Source: Tetrahymena elliotti 4EA
Taxonomy: Eukaryota; Ciliophora; Oligohymenophorea; Hymenostomatida; Tetrahymenidae
DNA length: 64,000 bases
Assembly (NCBI GenBank): GCA_000231825.2
Contig: JH720308.1
Coordinates: 1,163,675 to 1,227,674 of the forward strand
Direction: 5' to 3'
Shown: positions 52,732 through 64,000 of the stretch, one piece after another
Layout: each line of letters starts with the position of its first letter
Position numbering within the stretch: the first letter of the stretch is position 1
The notes under the pieces: model-generated
Told to the model about the DNA's origin: nothing
The model's input: only the letters and a program-made list of their open reading frames with translations
Database searches by the model: none
Translations under genes and position numbers: made by a program

Positions 52732-54319
52732 ATGGGACACAAGCATAATAAAAAAGGCAAATTTAATAAAAAAGGAGGAAAGAAATAGAAAAATGGAGGA
52801 GGCTCAAATATTGGAAACGGTAATTTTGATGACTTAATGAAAGGGTTTGTTATTATGACAGACTAAGATAGAGAAAAAAATGCAGTTAGTGATGCAAATA
52901 ATTTCCTCATTCCTGTAATAAGAAAGCTATTCATTTAACCAAGTTTAAAATTTATCTGAAATGTATAATAGATTATCGAAGAACTCTATCCAAAACTATA
53001 GAACATTAGCTAGCTCTTTAACAATCAAGTAGATACAGTTTAAAAGAAGATTAAGACAGAGGATCATTAAGAATTGAAAGAATAAGTAGGTGAATAAGTT
53101 AATGAATAGTAATTGGAATTATAACAAGAGAATAAAAGTAATGAAAAAGAAGAAAAAGAAGAGCAAAAACCTAATGAAAATACTTAATAAGAGTAAGAGG
53201 AAAATGAAGAAGAAGAAGAAGAAGAAGAAAGTGAAAGTGAGGAGGAAGAATAGCATGAACAAGAATAACAATAATAAGAAAATTAAAACTAAGAAAAGCC
53301 AAATGAACAACCTTAAAATAGTTAAGCACAAACTGCAAATGATAAATTAGAATAAGAACTTAATGCTATAAAATCTCAAAAGGATAAGCTTCTTTACAAT
53401 GTTAACACCGATGTTAGAGTAAATATTTAGCTAAATAGGAAACCAAATTTTAGTAAAATTTATAAAAAATAAGTGCACAGTATTTTTGAAAGTGAATTCA
53501 AAGATTATGAATGATATAGATGTTACTAATGTAGTAGAACATATCATGCATAAAGTTCATTCTGAAAAAACAAGTCTCACGAGGTAATAAATAAGCTTAT
53601 TTTGTAGTATAAATATAAAAAAATAATCTGTATACTAGATTTAGTTTTTAAACAAAATATTTTATTAGTTTTTAATTTAATTTTTTCATATTTATTACTA
53701 ATTAGGTTCTGCCATAGAATGTATCCAGCTGAATATGCTTTCAGAGCAGATACAGAAAATTTAAAGAAATACATGGAATAACTTATAAAAGAAAGAATCT
53801 AAACAGAAGCTCCTTCATCAGTAAGGAATTATATTTTATAAATTAGAATGAAATTAACAATTGAATTTTAAATAAAAGTGGATGCTTGAATGTAAAGTTA
53901 GAAATAACAGCAAATTCAATAGAAAAAATGTACTTGATATTGTTAATAACTTTATGCCTAAAATGCATTTTGTTGATTACAAGGTTCCTTTCTATACAAT
54001 TATAGTTGACGTTTGCCATGTAAATTTATTTTGATGATAATAAATAAATATTTATAATTTTTTCTGTAAATAGAATTTGATGTGTTTGAGTATTCTTAAA
54101 AACTATTACGACTATAAAAAGTACAGTGTTAAAGTAAATCCATAACTAAACAATTAAAAGGATTATAGTTTCTTAAATTAGAATAAATAACCTCCAAAAT
54201 AAGTTATTCCTGTCACTGAGGAATAGCTTAAAGAAATAGAATAAAAGTAGGAAGAATAAAAGGCTTAATTAAGAGCTGAGGTTATTCAAAATGATGATGA
54301 CGATATTGATCTCATTTGA
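52732..54319 (+). CDS. TAN1: Tan1/THUMPD1, THUMP-domain adaptor for tRNA N4-acetylcytidine
   Basis: Tan1/THUMPD1 presents tRNA(Ser/Leu) to the Kre33/NAT10 acetyltransferase. The product is 413 aa in six exons (52732-52914, 52972-53418, 53474-53583, 53706-53820, 53879-54019, 54074-54319), all in frame. A basic start (MGHKHNKKGKFNKKGGKK) leads into GFVIMTDQDREKNAVSDANN, the Tan1 equivalent of the xTCxxxRExxAxxE motif. About 110 residues of Glu/Gln/Asn-rich insert follow (from repeats in exon 2). The THUMP part then has LTRFCHRMYPAEYAFRADTE, SSWMLECKVRNNSKFNRKNV, VDYKVPFYTIIVDVCHNLMC and LSILKNYYDYKKYSVKVN. The tail is charged. No methyltransferase domain, which separates it from THUMPD2/3. Confidence 0.85.
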
Positions 54320-54961
54320 TAAGAAATTTTTATAAATTGATTTATTATTTTTAAGTATCTTGATTATGAATAACTAAATTTATATTTATGTATTTTATAT
54401 CAAAAGTTTTACTGATTTATTAATTTTACAATGCTTAACTATTTTTAAATTTATTTTTTATTAAATTCTTTGTTTAGAAAGTTTTATCTTAAGTTTTATG
54501 ATAAAAGAGAGCCAAAAAAAAATAGAACCTAATATTTTAAATCTTTTTTATATTTATTGAATCATATTCTAAAATCTAAGTTTTAATTTAATTAAAGGAA
54601 AAGATAAAGTAATTTATATTTATTACATTCATCAGATAAAAAAGAAATTTAAACTGAGATTTTCTTTCTCCTAAATGAATCATGCTCAAAAATATAATGA
54701 CAAACAAAGAATAGATAGGAGCAAAAGGAATAAAATAGATAGCTAATAAGAGGGATAAAAGAGTGGATTATGGAAGGGAAGTTAAAGGAGAGGGATAAAA
54801 GAAAAGGAAATATAAACTAATGATGAAAAATAAATAGTATATATTAATTTAATATATTGTTGTTTTTACTCAAATTAATTTTCTTATGAATAATTTTTTT
54901 ATTTTTTTAAGAATTTTTATTCTTTACTATGATGAATGAATGCATTCATGCTTTATTTGTA
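54320..54961. other. Convergent intergenic region
   Basis: A/T-rich spacer with a purine-rich patch (gagagggataaaagaaaagg) near 54790; no gene seen. Confidence 0.5.
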
Positions 54962-56383
54962 TCATAATATTTAGCTGATATCTATTCCATACAATTCGTA
55001 GAGCTAAAGTTATTATTGCAATTCTAATTCTTCTATAGTATCTCCCACATTTTTCCTCTTTTTATTTCCCCTTTTTCTTTATTATTATTGAGGCATATAA
55101 TCTTCATCCTCATCATTATTATCATTACTACTTTATTTTGATTTTCTTTTTCCTTTTTGCTGTTTTGGGTTATTTTATTTTTCTTTCTTTCCATTGTCTT
55201 TGCTTACCTCTGAATCTAAAATGTCTTTTGTATCACTTTTTTCATCAGAGAACATTTAGAAAACATCATCTAAATCATTTATATCAAGATCATTCACATT
55301 CTTTTTTTATTCTTCTTAGTGATCTTCAATAGCTTCTGTGTCATATGATTAATTTGTATTTGATTTTTCATCAGCAGATTTTTTGTTATTTACCCCGAAT
55401 TATTTGGAGTCTTCTTTCAAAGTCTTAGCTATTTTATTTCAATAACAAAAAGCAAAGTTAAAAAACTATGTAAAATATATGTAGGATTGAGAGGATGGCG
55501 GTACTAAAGTGTTTGAATTTTTTGGAGGGAAGGAAAAATTTAAATTCCATTTGTGTATTTTTTTTTAAATGTTTAGATGTTTTTTGAATTGTTCCTCTAA
55601 CTCTTTGCCAATTTTAAGAAATTATATTACCAATTTACATTCCTAGGTTTTTATCTTTATTAAGAATACGAGCCATAAGTTATCCACCCACATTTTTGTT
55701 GTAGTTTTCTTGGAATTTCTCATCCTAATTTTCATAATATAATATTTCATTACTTTGAGAAAGACTCACTCATCTTTATTGTTTGAATTATTGAAAGGAT
55801 GAAATGTTTACAAAAAATGTTTGGTTAGAAATCACAGTATTTAAATCAGAGTTTTTAGCAGTTTGTTATACTTTCTAATCAAATTGCATAATCAAACTTT
55901 AGCTTATCTCATCATGTTCCTTAAAATTACATTCATCGAGATGCTTGCTCAATTATCTAAGAGGCCCTTACCAGAGACATAATTGATTTTAGTTAAGACA
56001 GTATACTAATTGCTCTTCTATTAAGTTTTTAGCAATTTTATCAATTGATATATATCTCAAATCTACTTGCTCTCTGCAAATAGGACATCTCAAATTTTGA
56101 TGTGGCTGCAACGATGCCTTTATTCTTTCATAGCACTCAGTGCAAAGTGTATGTCTTTGATTGATAAATTAAATTAAGTTTTGAGATAAAAGTTTTATGT
56201 AATTATATATTTTAATCAAAAGAATATGATCAATAATTTCTTTCTTCAACTAATGAATATTTACCCACAATTAAGACGTAATGGCTAATGCAAGTAGTTA
56301 CTACAAATAGGACACTCTAAATGCTTGGAAACCTAAGCTTAATTGACAAATTTGACATTTTCATAACTTTTTAGTTTGTTCAT
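54962..56383 (-). CDS. RING-finger protein with TRAF-like zinc region, probable E3 ubiquitin ligase
   Basis: The start is ATG 56381-56383 and the stop TGA 54962-54964. RING (residues about 22-65): LECPICSNYLHQPLRLNCGH, then TLCTECYERI and LRCPICREQVDLR, a normal C3HC4. A TRAF-like C/H region follows: LVYCLNQNQLCLWQGPLRQL then SKHLDECNFKEH. After a helical middle come an acidic region (DLDINDLDDVFQMFSDEKSD) and a basic, nuclear-signal-like stretch (KQQKGKRKSKQ, QQQRKRGNKKRKN). Introns: about 56169-56274; an 87-nt intron at about 55724-55810 that removes an apparent in-frame TGA; and a long one at about 55442-55630. It lies next to a related RING gene on the same strand, probably from tandem duplication. 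Confidence 0.75.
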
Positions 56384-56714
56384 TTTTTAATGTATATTCT
56401 CCTTTTAGCTCTTTACTAAATATTTTAATTTTTTTTTCTTTATAATTTGATTGGAATATTAATATCTCATAAACTAATCATTTAATTCTAAAGTAGTAGA
56501 CTACAGTTTTTACTAATTAAATCAATAAATGAATGAAAATATTTTGTAAATAATTATATAGAAAATAAATGAATAATAATTAATGTGTTTTTTGATAAGA
56601 AAGTAAAATAGAATATTAGAAAATAATTTTATCTTTCTCTAGACAATACCAAGATAAAAACAATAAAAACAAAAACCACCCTCGTATTACAAATTTGTGT
56701 CTATAATAATTAAT
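56384..56714. other. Short spacer between two RING genes
   Basis: A/T-rich, about 330 bp, holding the promoter of the first RING gene and the 3' end of the second; no element recognised. Confidence 0.5.
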
Positions 56715-57172
56715 TCATTCCTTTTAAGATTTTTCCTAACCAGTTTATTCAATACATTCATTATTTTATATATGCATTCTATGCTCTTATAGAATACCAA
56801 TCCACTAACAATCTTTTGTTCTTGTACACTGAACTCTAAGATCTTCTATAATTTTTTTAGGTATTAAATCATCTTGAATTTGATTCATATCATAACTTTG
56901 ACTACATATAGGACACTTACTTTTCCCCTTTTTTTTACTACCACCCTACAAACATTTCTCACAAAATGTATCGCTAATATTATTATTGATTGATAAAAAA
57001 TAAATAAATATGAATATTTAGCTAAAATATATTTAAATTAGAAAATATCCAACAATCAAATAAACAATCAGCTGTACCCACACAACAATAGACGCTTAGG
57101 ATTATTAAAAATTTTTTTGCATATTTGACAATGCAAAAATTAGGATATGCTTTCTTCATTCAAGAATTTCAT
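56715..57172 (-). CDS. Small RING-type protein with Asp in place of the RING His
   Basis: The spliced product is about 117 aa in two exons, from ATG 57170-57172 (MKFLNEESISQFLHCQICKK) to TGA 56715-56717. The RING pattern is CQICKKIFNNPKRLLLCGDT followed by FCEKC and KCPICSQSYD. The usual CGH is CGD, so ligand 4 is Asp. The change falls at the splice junction (exon 1 ends in TGTGG, exon 2 starts CGAT). A TRAF-like C/H stretch follows (VQCTRTKDCQWIGILQEHRM then HIQNNEC). Layout, intron position after the CG codons and the TRAF-like tail match the neighbouring RING gene, indicating a tandem pair. It may be a zinc-binding adaptor or an active E3. The intron is about 130 nt. Confidence 0.7.
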
Positions 57173-57879
57173 ATTTTAATAGGATAAATCCTCAAGCTAA
57201 TTTTCATTCATTTATTTTTATATTAATTAAGCTACTTTTAATCGCGGAATTTATTAATAATTGATTTAATTTTTGCCAATATATTATTTGTTTTTTTTTC
57301 AAATTTTAATTAGCAAAATATATCTTAGGCTATTGTTGTTCTAGATTTAATTTTTGTGGTATTCTCAAATTTAAATTAATTAAAGATATAGTTATTAACA
57401 CTTCATCAATAATTCTAATTTATTTTTAGAGTAAAAATATCATATCTACATTTTGAATTCAAAATCCATTTTTGTTTTAAATTTTATAAAAAGTAAAAGT
57501 AAAAAATAGTAATATCCAAAGAAAAATATTTTAGATTCTTGTAAAATCATTTTGATTTCTACCAATTTAAAAAGAATAGAAAAGTTAATCAATTAATAGA
57601 TAAATAAAAAATAACATCAGAAATGACATAAAAAAAGCAGAATTTGAAGAAAATTAAAGAGATAAAAAATAATAAATATATTTTGAAATCAATAAATAAA
57701 TTTTATTTCAAGAAATACTAAAAGATAAAATATAAATAATAAATAAAATATTATTTTATATATTAGTTTTTTAATTTTTTTTAAAACTTTTTTTAATAAA
57801 TTTATTAAGTCATTGTTATAGTTAATAGCTCTATTCTTAATGAATTAATTTTTATTGAATTGTAGAAATTCACCTCAAA
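57173..57879. other. A/T-rich intergenic DNA
   Basis: Spacer between two minus-strand genes; nothing recognised. Confidence 0.5.
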
Positions 57880-60471
57880 TCAATTGGTTTCAATGAAATT
57901 GAACTTTTTTTGTCTGCATAATTATTTATGCACAATATTTATCTTTTTTCCTTTAAAGAGTTCATTAGATTTTACTATTTTAAATTTCTTAATACTTTTA
58001 TTTATTAGTTGTTAAGAGTTATTAATATTATCAATATTTTTACTAATATTAGAGTTTTAAAAATTATTTTCATCTATTTAAATTTTATTTTCTGATTAAT
58101 TTATATATGAATCTGGAGATATTGAAACTTGATTATAAGTAGTAATTATTTTTTTATCTTAAATCTATGTATGAGTTATAATACTATTTGGTTTATTTTA
58201 TATCTATGTTATAATTTTATCATTATTTGAATCGTTTAATTTTGATTAAAATTTTTATTTGTTTATTATTATTATTTTTTTAATTAATTATTAAGTGGGA
58301 TTATTAGAATTATTTTCAAGATTTAAGTTTTTATTGAATGTGTTTTCATCTTATTATTTATTAATTTCTAAATTTTCGTTTTCTAAGTTGTAAAGACTTT
58401 GATTGAGCCAATTATCATCAATTTTATGAATATTTTATTTTTAGTTTATTAAAGTTTCTTATTACATTTTTATTTAATTTTCTTTCATTTATTATTCAGT
58501 ATATAATTCTTAAATATGTTCTTAAACAGAAATTTATTCCAGCATAAAATTGTAGAAGGAACCATTTAAATTATGTGTTTCAAAATTATTCATTTATTTT
58601 TCGTTTTCATTTTATTTTTCTGCTTCTTATTAATTTTCTTTAGTTTATTCGATTATTTTTATTTCAATTGTATCTATTTTTGTTGATTCTTTTTTTTATT
58701 GATTACTTTAATCATAAATTAGAATAGGCTATTAACTATTTTTTAGGTTATTTTATTTAGGTAAATTATTAGTTTTTAATTCGCTTATAATTTCTATGAC
58801 TTTATCACAATTTTAAATATTTTTTAATTCTTATGATTTAAAATATTTTTTATCTTCTTCAATTATGAAAACTTAATCATTTAAGTTATTTTATATGTTT
58901 TAGTTATTTTTATTTTTATATTATGACTCCTTTTCTAAGTCAATTATTTCAGTTTTATCAAGAATTATTTTATCCAATTAAGTAAGAACTTTATCTTTCT
59001 TAATTTGTTGATTATTAGTTTCTGAGTTTTCATTATTATCAAAAAGTTTTTATATTTATAATAAAGAAGGATTTAATTACAAAAGATTGCTGCAAGTACC
59101 AAATATATTACTTGTTTATTTGTATTAGCGATTAGTAAGATCATAATTATCATTTATTGCATGTAAGTAAGAGTTATCTAGCTCTTAACTTGCTAATTCA
59201 ATAAAGCTGCAGTAAGAAAAGTCACATTCCTCATTTTCTTCTACTTCATTCTTAATTACTTTATTAGGAGCACTCAGTTAACTTAAAGTACAGTTTATAT
59301 CCAAATTATTTTAGAGAGCTAAAGTCATATTAAATGGAAGAATTTTTGGAGAATTGGATTGTATTGGTATTTCTATTTAATGTTTAATAGAGTTTAATAG
59401 AATTAGATCAGGTTTCTGTTATTTATAAGGTTTTATTTCATTTAGAAAAATTATATCATTTTTTATTTAATTTTAGTTATTGTTTCCTTTGAGAGTATTA
59501 TCCTCTGCATTAGGTTTTGAGGCTTATTCAATTTATTTTTTAGAAGTACTTTAATTTTCATTTTAAGATTTTTTAGCTCCTGATTACAATATTTATGTTG
59601 GATCAACTAAAAATTTTCTATTTTTTGAGTCAGTTTTAATTTTAATGACATCATCATATTTCTGTTTATTTTTTTCTTTTTATTTCTTTTAAGGAGTCTT
59701 TGGTTGATTTTATTTATTATTTATCAAAATCACTTCTTATTCTTTAGGTTATTCCATTGTTGTGAATTTTGATTGTTTGATTAAATACATTTCTTCAGAA
59801 GAGTTTTCTTTATCATATTTATTATTTTATCTTGAAGCACAATTTTCTTCTATTTTAACTTGATTAATCAAATTTTTCATTTTAATCGGTGTTTGTTCAT
59901 CAACTAGCTCAACATTTAATTAATTTGTATTTATTACTTCTTAAGTTGTTAAGTTGCTTGGGAGATCTATTAGTCTTTTTTTAGCACTTGAGCTTATTCT
60001 TTTAGAGTGTTTGACTAAAATTATGTTATTGCTTAAGTTAGTGTAAAATGCAGCATGGATTTTAGATTTATTAAAATATTGGTTATATTCAGGAATAGGG
60101 AAAGCTTTTCTTTGAAGTAGCTTTTTTATCATTAAAGCATAGTATCTAGCTTGTCTAATTACCTTAGTTAATCTTACTAACTTTTCTTGTTTATTAAATC
60201 CTTTTATTCTTTTAACTTCAACAACCAAAATATTCTTTCCATTAGTGAAGGCAAGATCTCCCTTACCTAAATGCGGATTCTTGCGATCTACATACCATTC
60301 ATTCAGAATGATGTATTTAAAATCACTAAATCCAGAATCTTTTTAAAGGAGTGTTTTGTACATTTCAATTGATAAATTGTTTTCATCAATGCTAGGATTA
60401 TTTATGCAGTTTAATAAAGCATAAAAATTTCTATTGTGGACTTGAATAAGCCATTTAGGAATCTCTATCAT
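57880..60471 (-). CDS. PD-(D/E)XK nuclease-like domain with long Q/N-rich tail, 863 aa
   Basis: One exon with no UGA for 863 codons, ATG 60469-60471 to TGA 57880-57882. The first 170 residues look like a compact fold: a helix with Glu36 (NLSIEMYKTLLQ), then GKGDLAFTNGKNILVVEVKR. The latter gives Asp72 and Glu85-x-Lys87, the spacing and hydrophobic strand of the PD-(D/E)XK active site. Next is a helix TKVIRQARYYALMIKKLLQR, resembling the QxxxY motif of RecB/Cas4-like nucleases, and a strand KIHAAFYTNLSNNIILV. The remaining 690 residues are Gln/Asn/Lys/Ile-rich and disordered, with short patches (FDYSYCSFIELASQ-like near mid-tail). This assignment is from motifs only. It could be an active DNA or RNA nuclease or an inactive binding domain. 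No transposon genes are nearby. Confidence 0.6.
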
Positions 60472-62618
60472 TTGATTTTTTTTCAAATTATAAAATTTAA
60501 TTATTATTTTAATTTTATTTTTTTGATAAAATCCTTAATCATTTTAAAAATAATTTTTTATCATTCTAATAAATTACTGAAATTAAAAAATAAGAAAATT
60601 ATTAGAGTGAAAATAATGAAATTTTTTCAAAAATTTTCATAAAAATTTTATTTTTGAGAAAAATACAATTTTATTTAAAATTTCAAGAAAAAAATAATTT
60701 TTTAATTAAGTTTTACTTCCTAGAAAAACAGAAAAATGCAAAAGAAAGATAAAAAAAATTAAATTCATTTTAAGATATGTACCATGGTTTATAATACAAA
60801 TTTCAAAAAGAGAGTTTTTGGTAAAATGAATTTCTTTAGTAGTAATGATCAAATTATCATAAAATTTGATGAAATTTTTCCATAAAATACAAGATCCTGA
60901 ATGAAAATATTAAATTTATTAATATAAAAATTTAATTTGACTTTTTGGTGTTTTTGTAATGATAGAATGTTAATTTAATTTAAAAATTATTTTTTAATGA
61001 ATTTAGGAGCTTAAATTTAGTTTTTAGAAGAAAAAGTGAGGAGATCAAAGATACTCTGTGTCTTAAACAATTATAATCTAAGCTTATAAACTGAAAATCT
61101 CAATATTTTGAAATAATTGAATTAAAATAAACATAAAATGTAATGAAGCATATTTGATAGGTGAAAATAAGAAATAAATAAATAGTTTTTAGAAATTTTA
61201 ATTGGATATTATTGAAATCAAATTGTTATTTTTATTTAATAATTAATTTGTGTTTGATTGATAAAATTGATAAAATAGATAAAATAATAAAACAAAAATT
61301 GTCGAATTCTATTCCAATTTTATGGCTATTAGACATTTGAGTTAAGTTAATCTGGTAAAAATTAAAATTTGCAATAATTCCATATTTCATGAAAAAGGAG
61401 TTATTAAAACAATTTGATTGAAATTATTTACACTTTTCACTAACCATTTTTCTATAAAATACCAAACAATTATTTAGATGATATAAATTTTGTACATTTT
61501 TTATTAAATAAATATTATTATTCCCAAATTATTTGAGAATCAAATGATTTTTTATATACAACTAACTAATATCATCATAATCTTTATTTTTGGCTATCTC
61601 AAAATATATATCAAGAATTTTATGCGGTTTTATAAAGAAAAACACTCAATTTTATTTTTAAAAAATATTATGTGTAATTATCTTATGACTTATTTGATGA
61701 TGCCTTAAACTTTATAATTACATCAAAACTCCAACCACTTAAAATAAAAATATTTTTATCTCAGATTACTAGATTACTGATAAAAATGTTTAACTTAAAT
61801 ATTCTAAAATAACTTAATAGTTAAATCTGAACTACTATGAAAACAAAAAATAATTAAGTCAAAATTGTTTTAGCACAACTTTGTCTTTATGAATACAAAA
61901 AACTTTTACTAATCTAATTCTGAAAAAAATATTAAATTTATTAGTAAGAAGTTAGATTCAATAAAAATAACTAATTGCTTGCTCATGAATGAATAGAACC
62001 AAAGCTAAATAGTCTGATTATAAATAAAAACAACTTTTAGAAGATTAATTTTTATTTAAATAAGATTAAAATCTTTTCATCTTTTTTTATGCTTAGACAA
62101 GTAATTTTAAATATTAAGATTAGGTTTTCTACAAGACTTTTGCTTGAATATCACCCATTTTTAATATCAGCAATGTAATAAATATAGAAAAATTGTTTTC
62201 TGATGAAAAAAATAGTTAATGTGAGATCTATTGTTGTAAAATAAAGTATCTACTTTAGTAATCGATTTTTAATTGATTTAGTATTTTCTTATATAAAAAA
62301 AGCTAGACTGATCAGTCAATTTTTAGAATATGAGTAAATAAATTTAATTTTATTGATTAAATTAAACAATTTTAGCGTAATATCTAATTTATAGCATCTT
62401 ATCTATTTTATTTATAACAATTTTAATATGTAATTTTGGTAACATAAATTTAGGAATTTATTTACATATAATACACAAATGTTTGGTTTAAGAGTACATA
62501 AAATCAGCTGCCAAAAAAATAAATATTTGATTAAAAAATAATTTAAGAAGAAAAATAATTTGAATATTCTCTAGAAAATAGATAGATACAATTATTAATA
62601 AGTAACATTATTATTACA
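60472..62618. other. Long divergent intergenic region
   Basis: Gene-free A/T-rich DNA between the divergent nuclease-like and ArgRS genes, with no ORF, repeat array or RNA gene that I can support. Confidence 0.55.

Positions 62619-64000
<1,382 letters not shown>

Noticed and set aside
53090..53350. Lys-rich plus-strand frame and Phe/Leu-rich minus-strand frame over the same bases
   Set aside because: Both are shadows of the Glu/Gln-rich exon of Tan1, which is in the third frame and continues coherently into the THUMP domain.
55724..55810. Apparent in-frame TGA that would truncate the first RING protein
   Set aside because: An 87-nt GT-AG intron, a multiple of three, removes it and rejoins the same frame.

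Overview
The window is nuclear DNA of a ciliate with the Tetrahymena-type code, most likely macronuclear sequence of a Tetrahymena-like hymenostome. Real genes are full of in-frame TAA and TAG read as glutamine and end only at TGA. Base composition is about 75-80% A+T. Introns run GT(A)...AG, mostly about 45-130 nt with a few over 200 nt, so they are not the uniform 20-30 nt introns of Paramecium. Intergenic gaps are long and nearly pure A/T. Genus-level assignment is inference. Standard-code translation breaks nearly all of these genes into fragments, so coordinates here were rebuilt by hand with UGA as the only stop and GT-AG splicing. I found no operon-like packing, transposon, tRNA, rRNA or CRISPR array.

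Layout. 1-4462 (minus): 5' part of a large secreted beta-propeller-like protein running off the left edge. 4463-8445: mostly gene-free, with one weak 238-codon ORF. 8446-14875 (minus): a very large unidentified protein. 15831-23463 (plus): a short SAS-6-like centriole/cilium protein, a mitochondrial-carrier protein, a weak 153-codon ORF, an LRR_RI protein, and a plant-ACX4-like acyl-CoA dehydrogenase/oxidase. 24030-29606 (minus): an ABCA-type half transporter and a small four-helix membrane protein. 31037-33595 (plus): an 852-aa Q/N/S-rich disordered protein. 33919-35864 (minus): LRRC23, a radial-spoke protein. 36663-49984 (plus): a NEK kinase with a 12-nt exon, a small Cys-rich protein, an ankyrin protein, a CRAL-TRIO protein, and a KAR5/GEX1 nuclear-fusion protein. 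50685-51362 (minus): an FSH1-type serine hydrolase. 52732-54319 (plus): Tan1/THUMPD1. 54962-57172 (minus): two adjacent RING proteins. 57880-60471 (minus): a PD-(D/E)XK nuclease-like domain with a long Q/N-rich tail. 62619-64000 (plus): cytosolic-type arginyl-tRNA synthetase, cut by the right edge.

Functionally this is a mixed set of single-gene transcription units. Three genes point to cilia or basal bodies (SAS6-like, LRRC23, NEK), one to sexual nuclear fusion (GEX1), two to tRNA biology (Tan1, ArgRS), and several to membrane transport or lipid metabolism. The most novel-looking element is the PD-(D/E)XK protein at 57880-60471. The SAS-6 head domain without coiled coil, the NEK micro-exon, the RING protein with Asp in place of His, and the recently duplicated 3' end of the disordered-protein gene also deserve attention.
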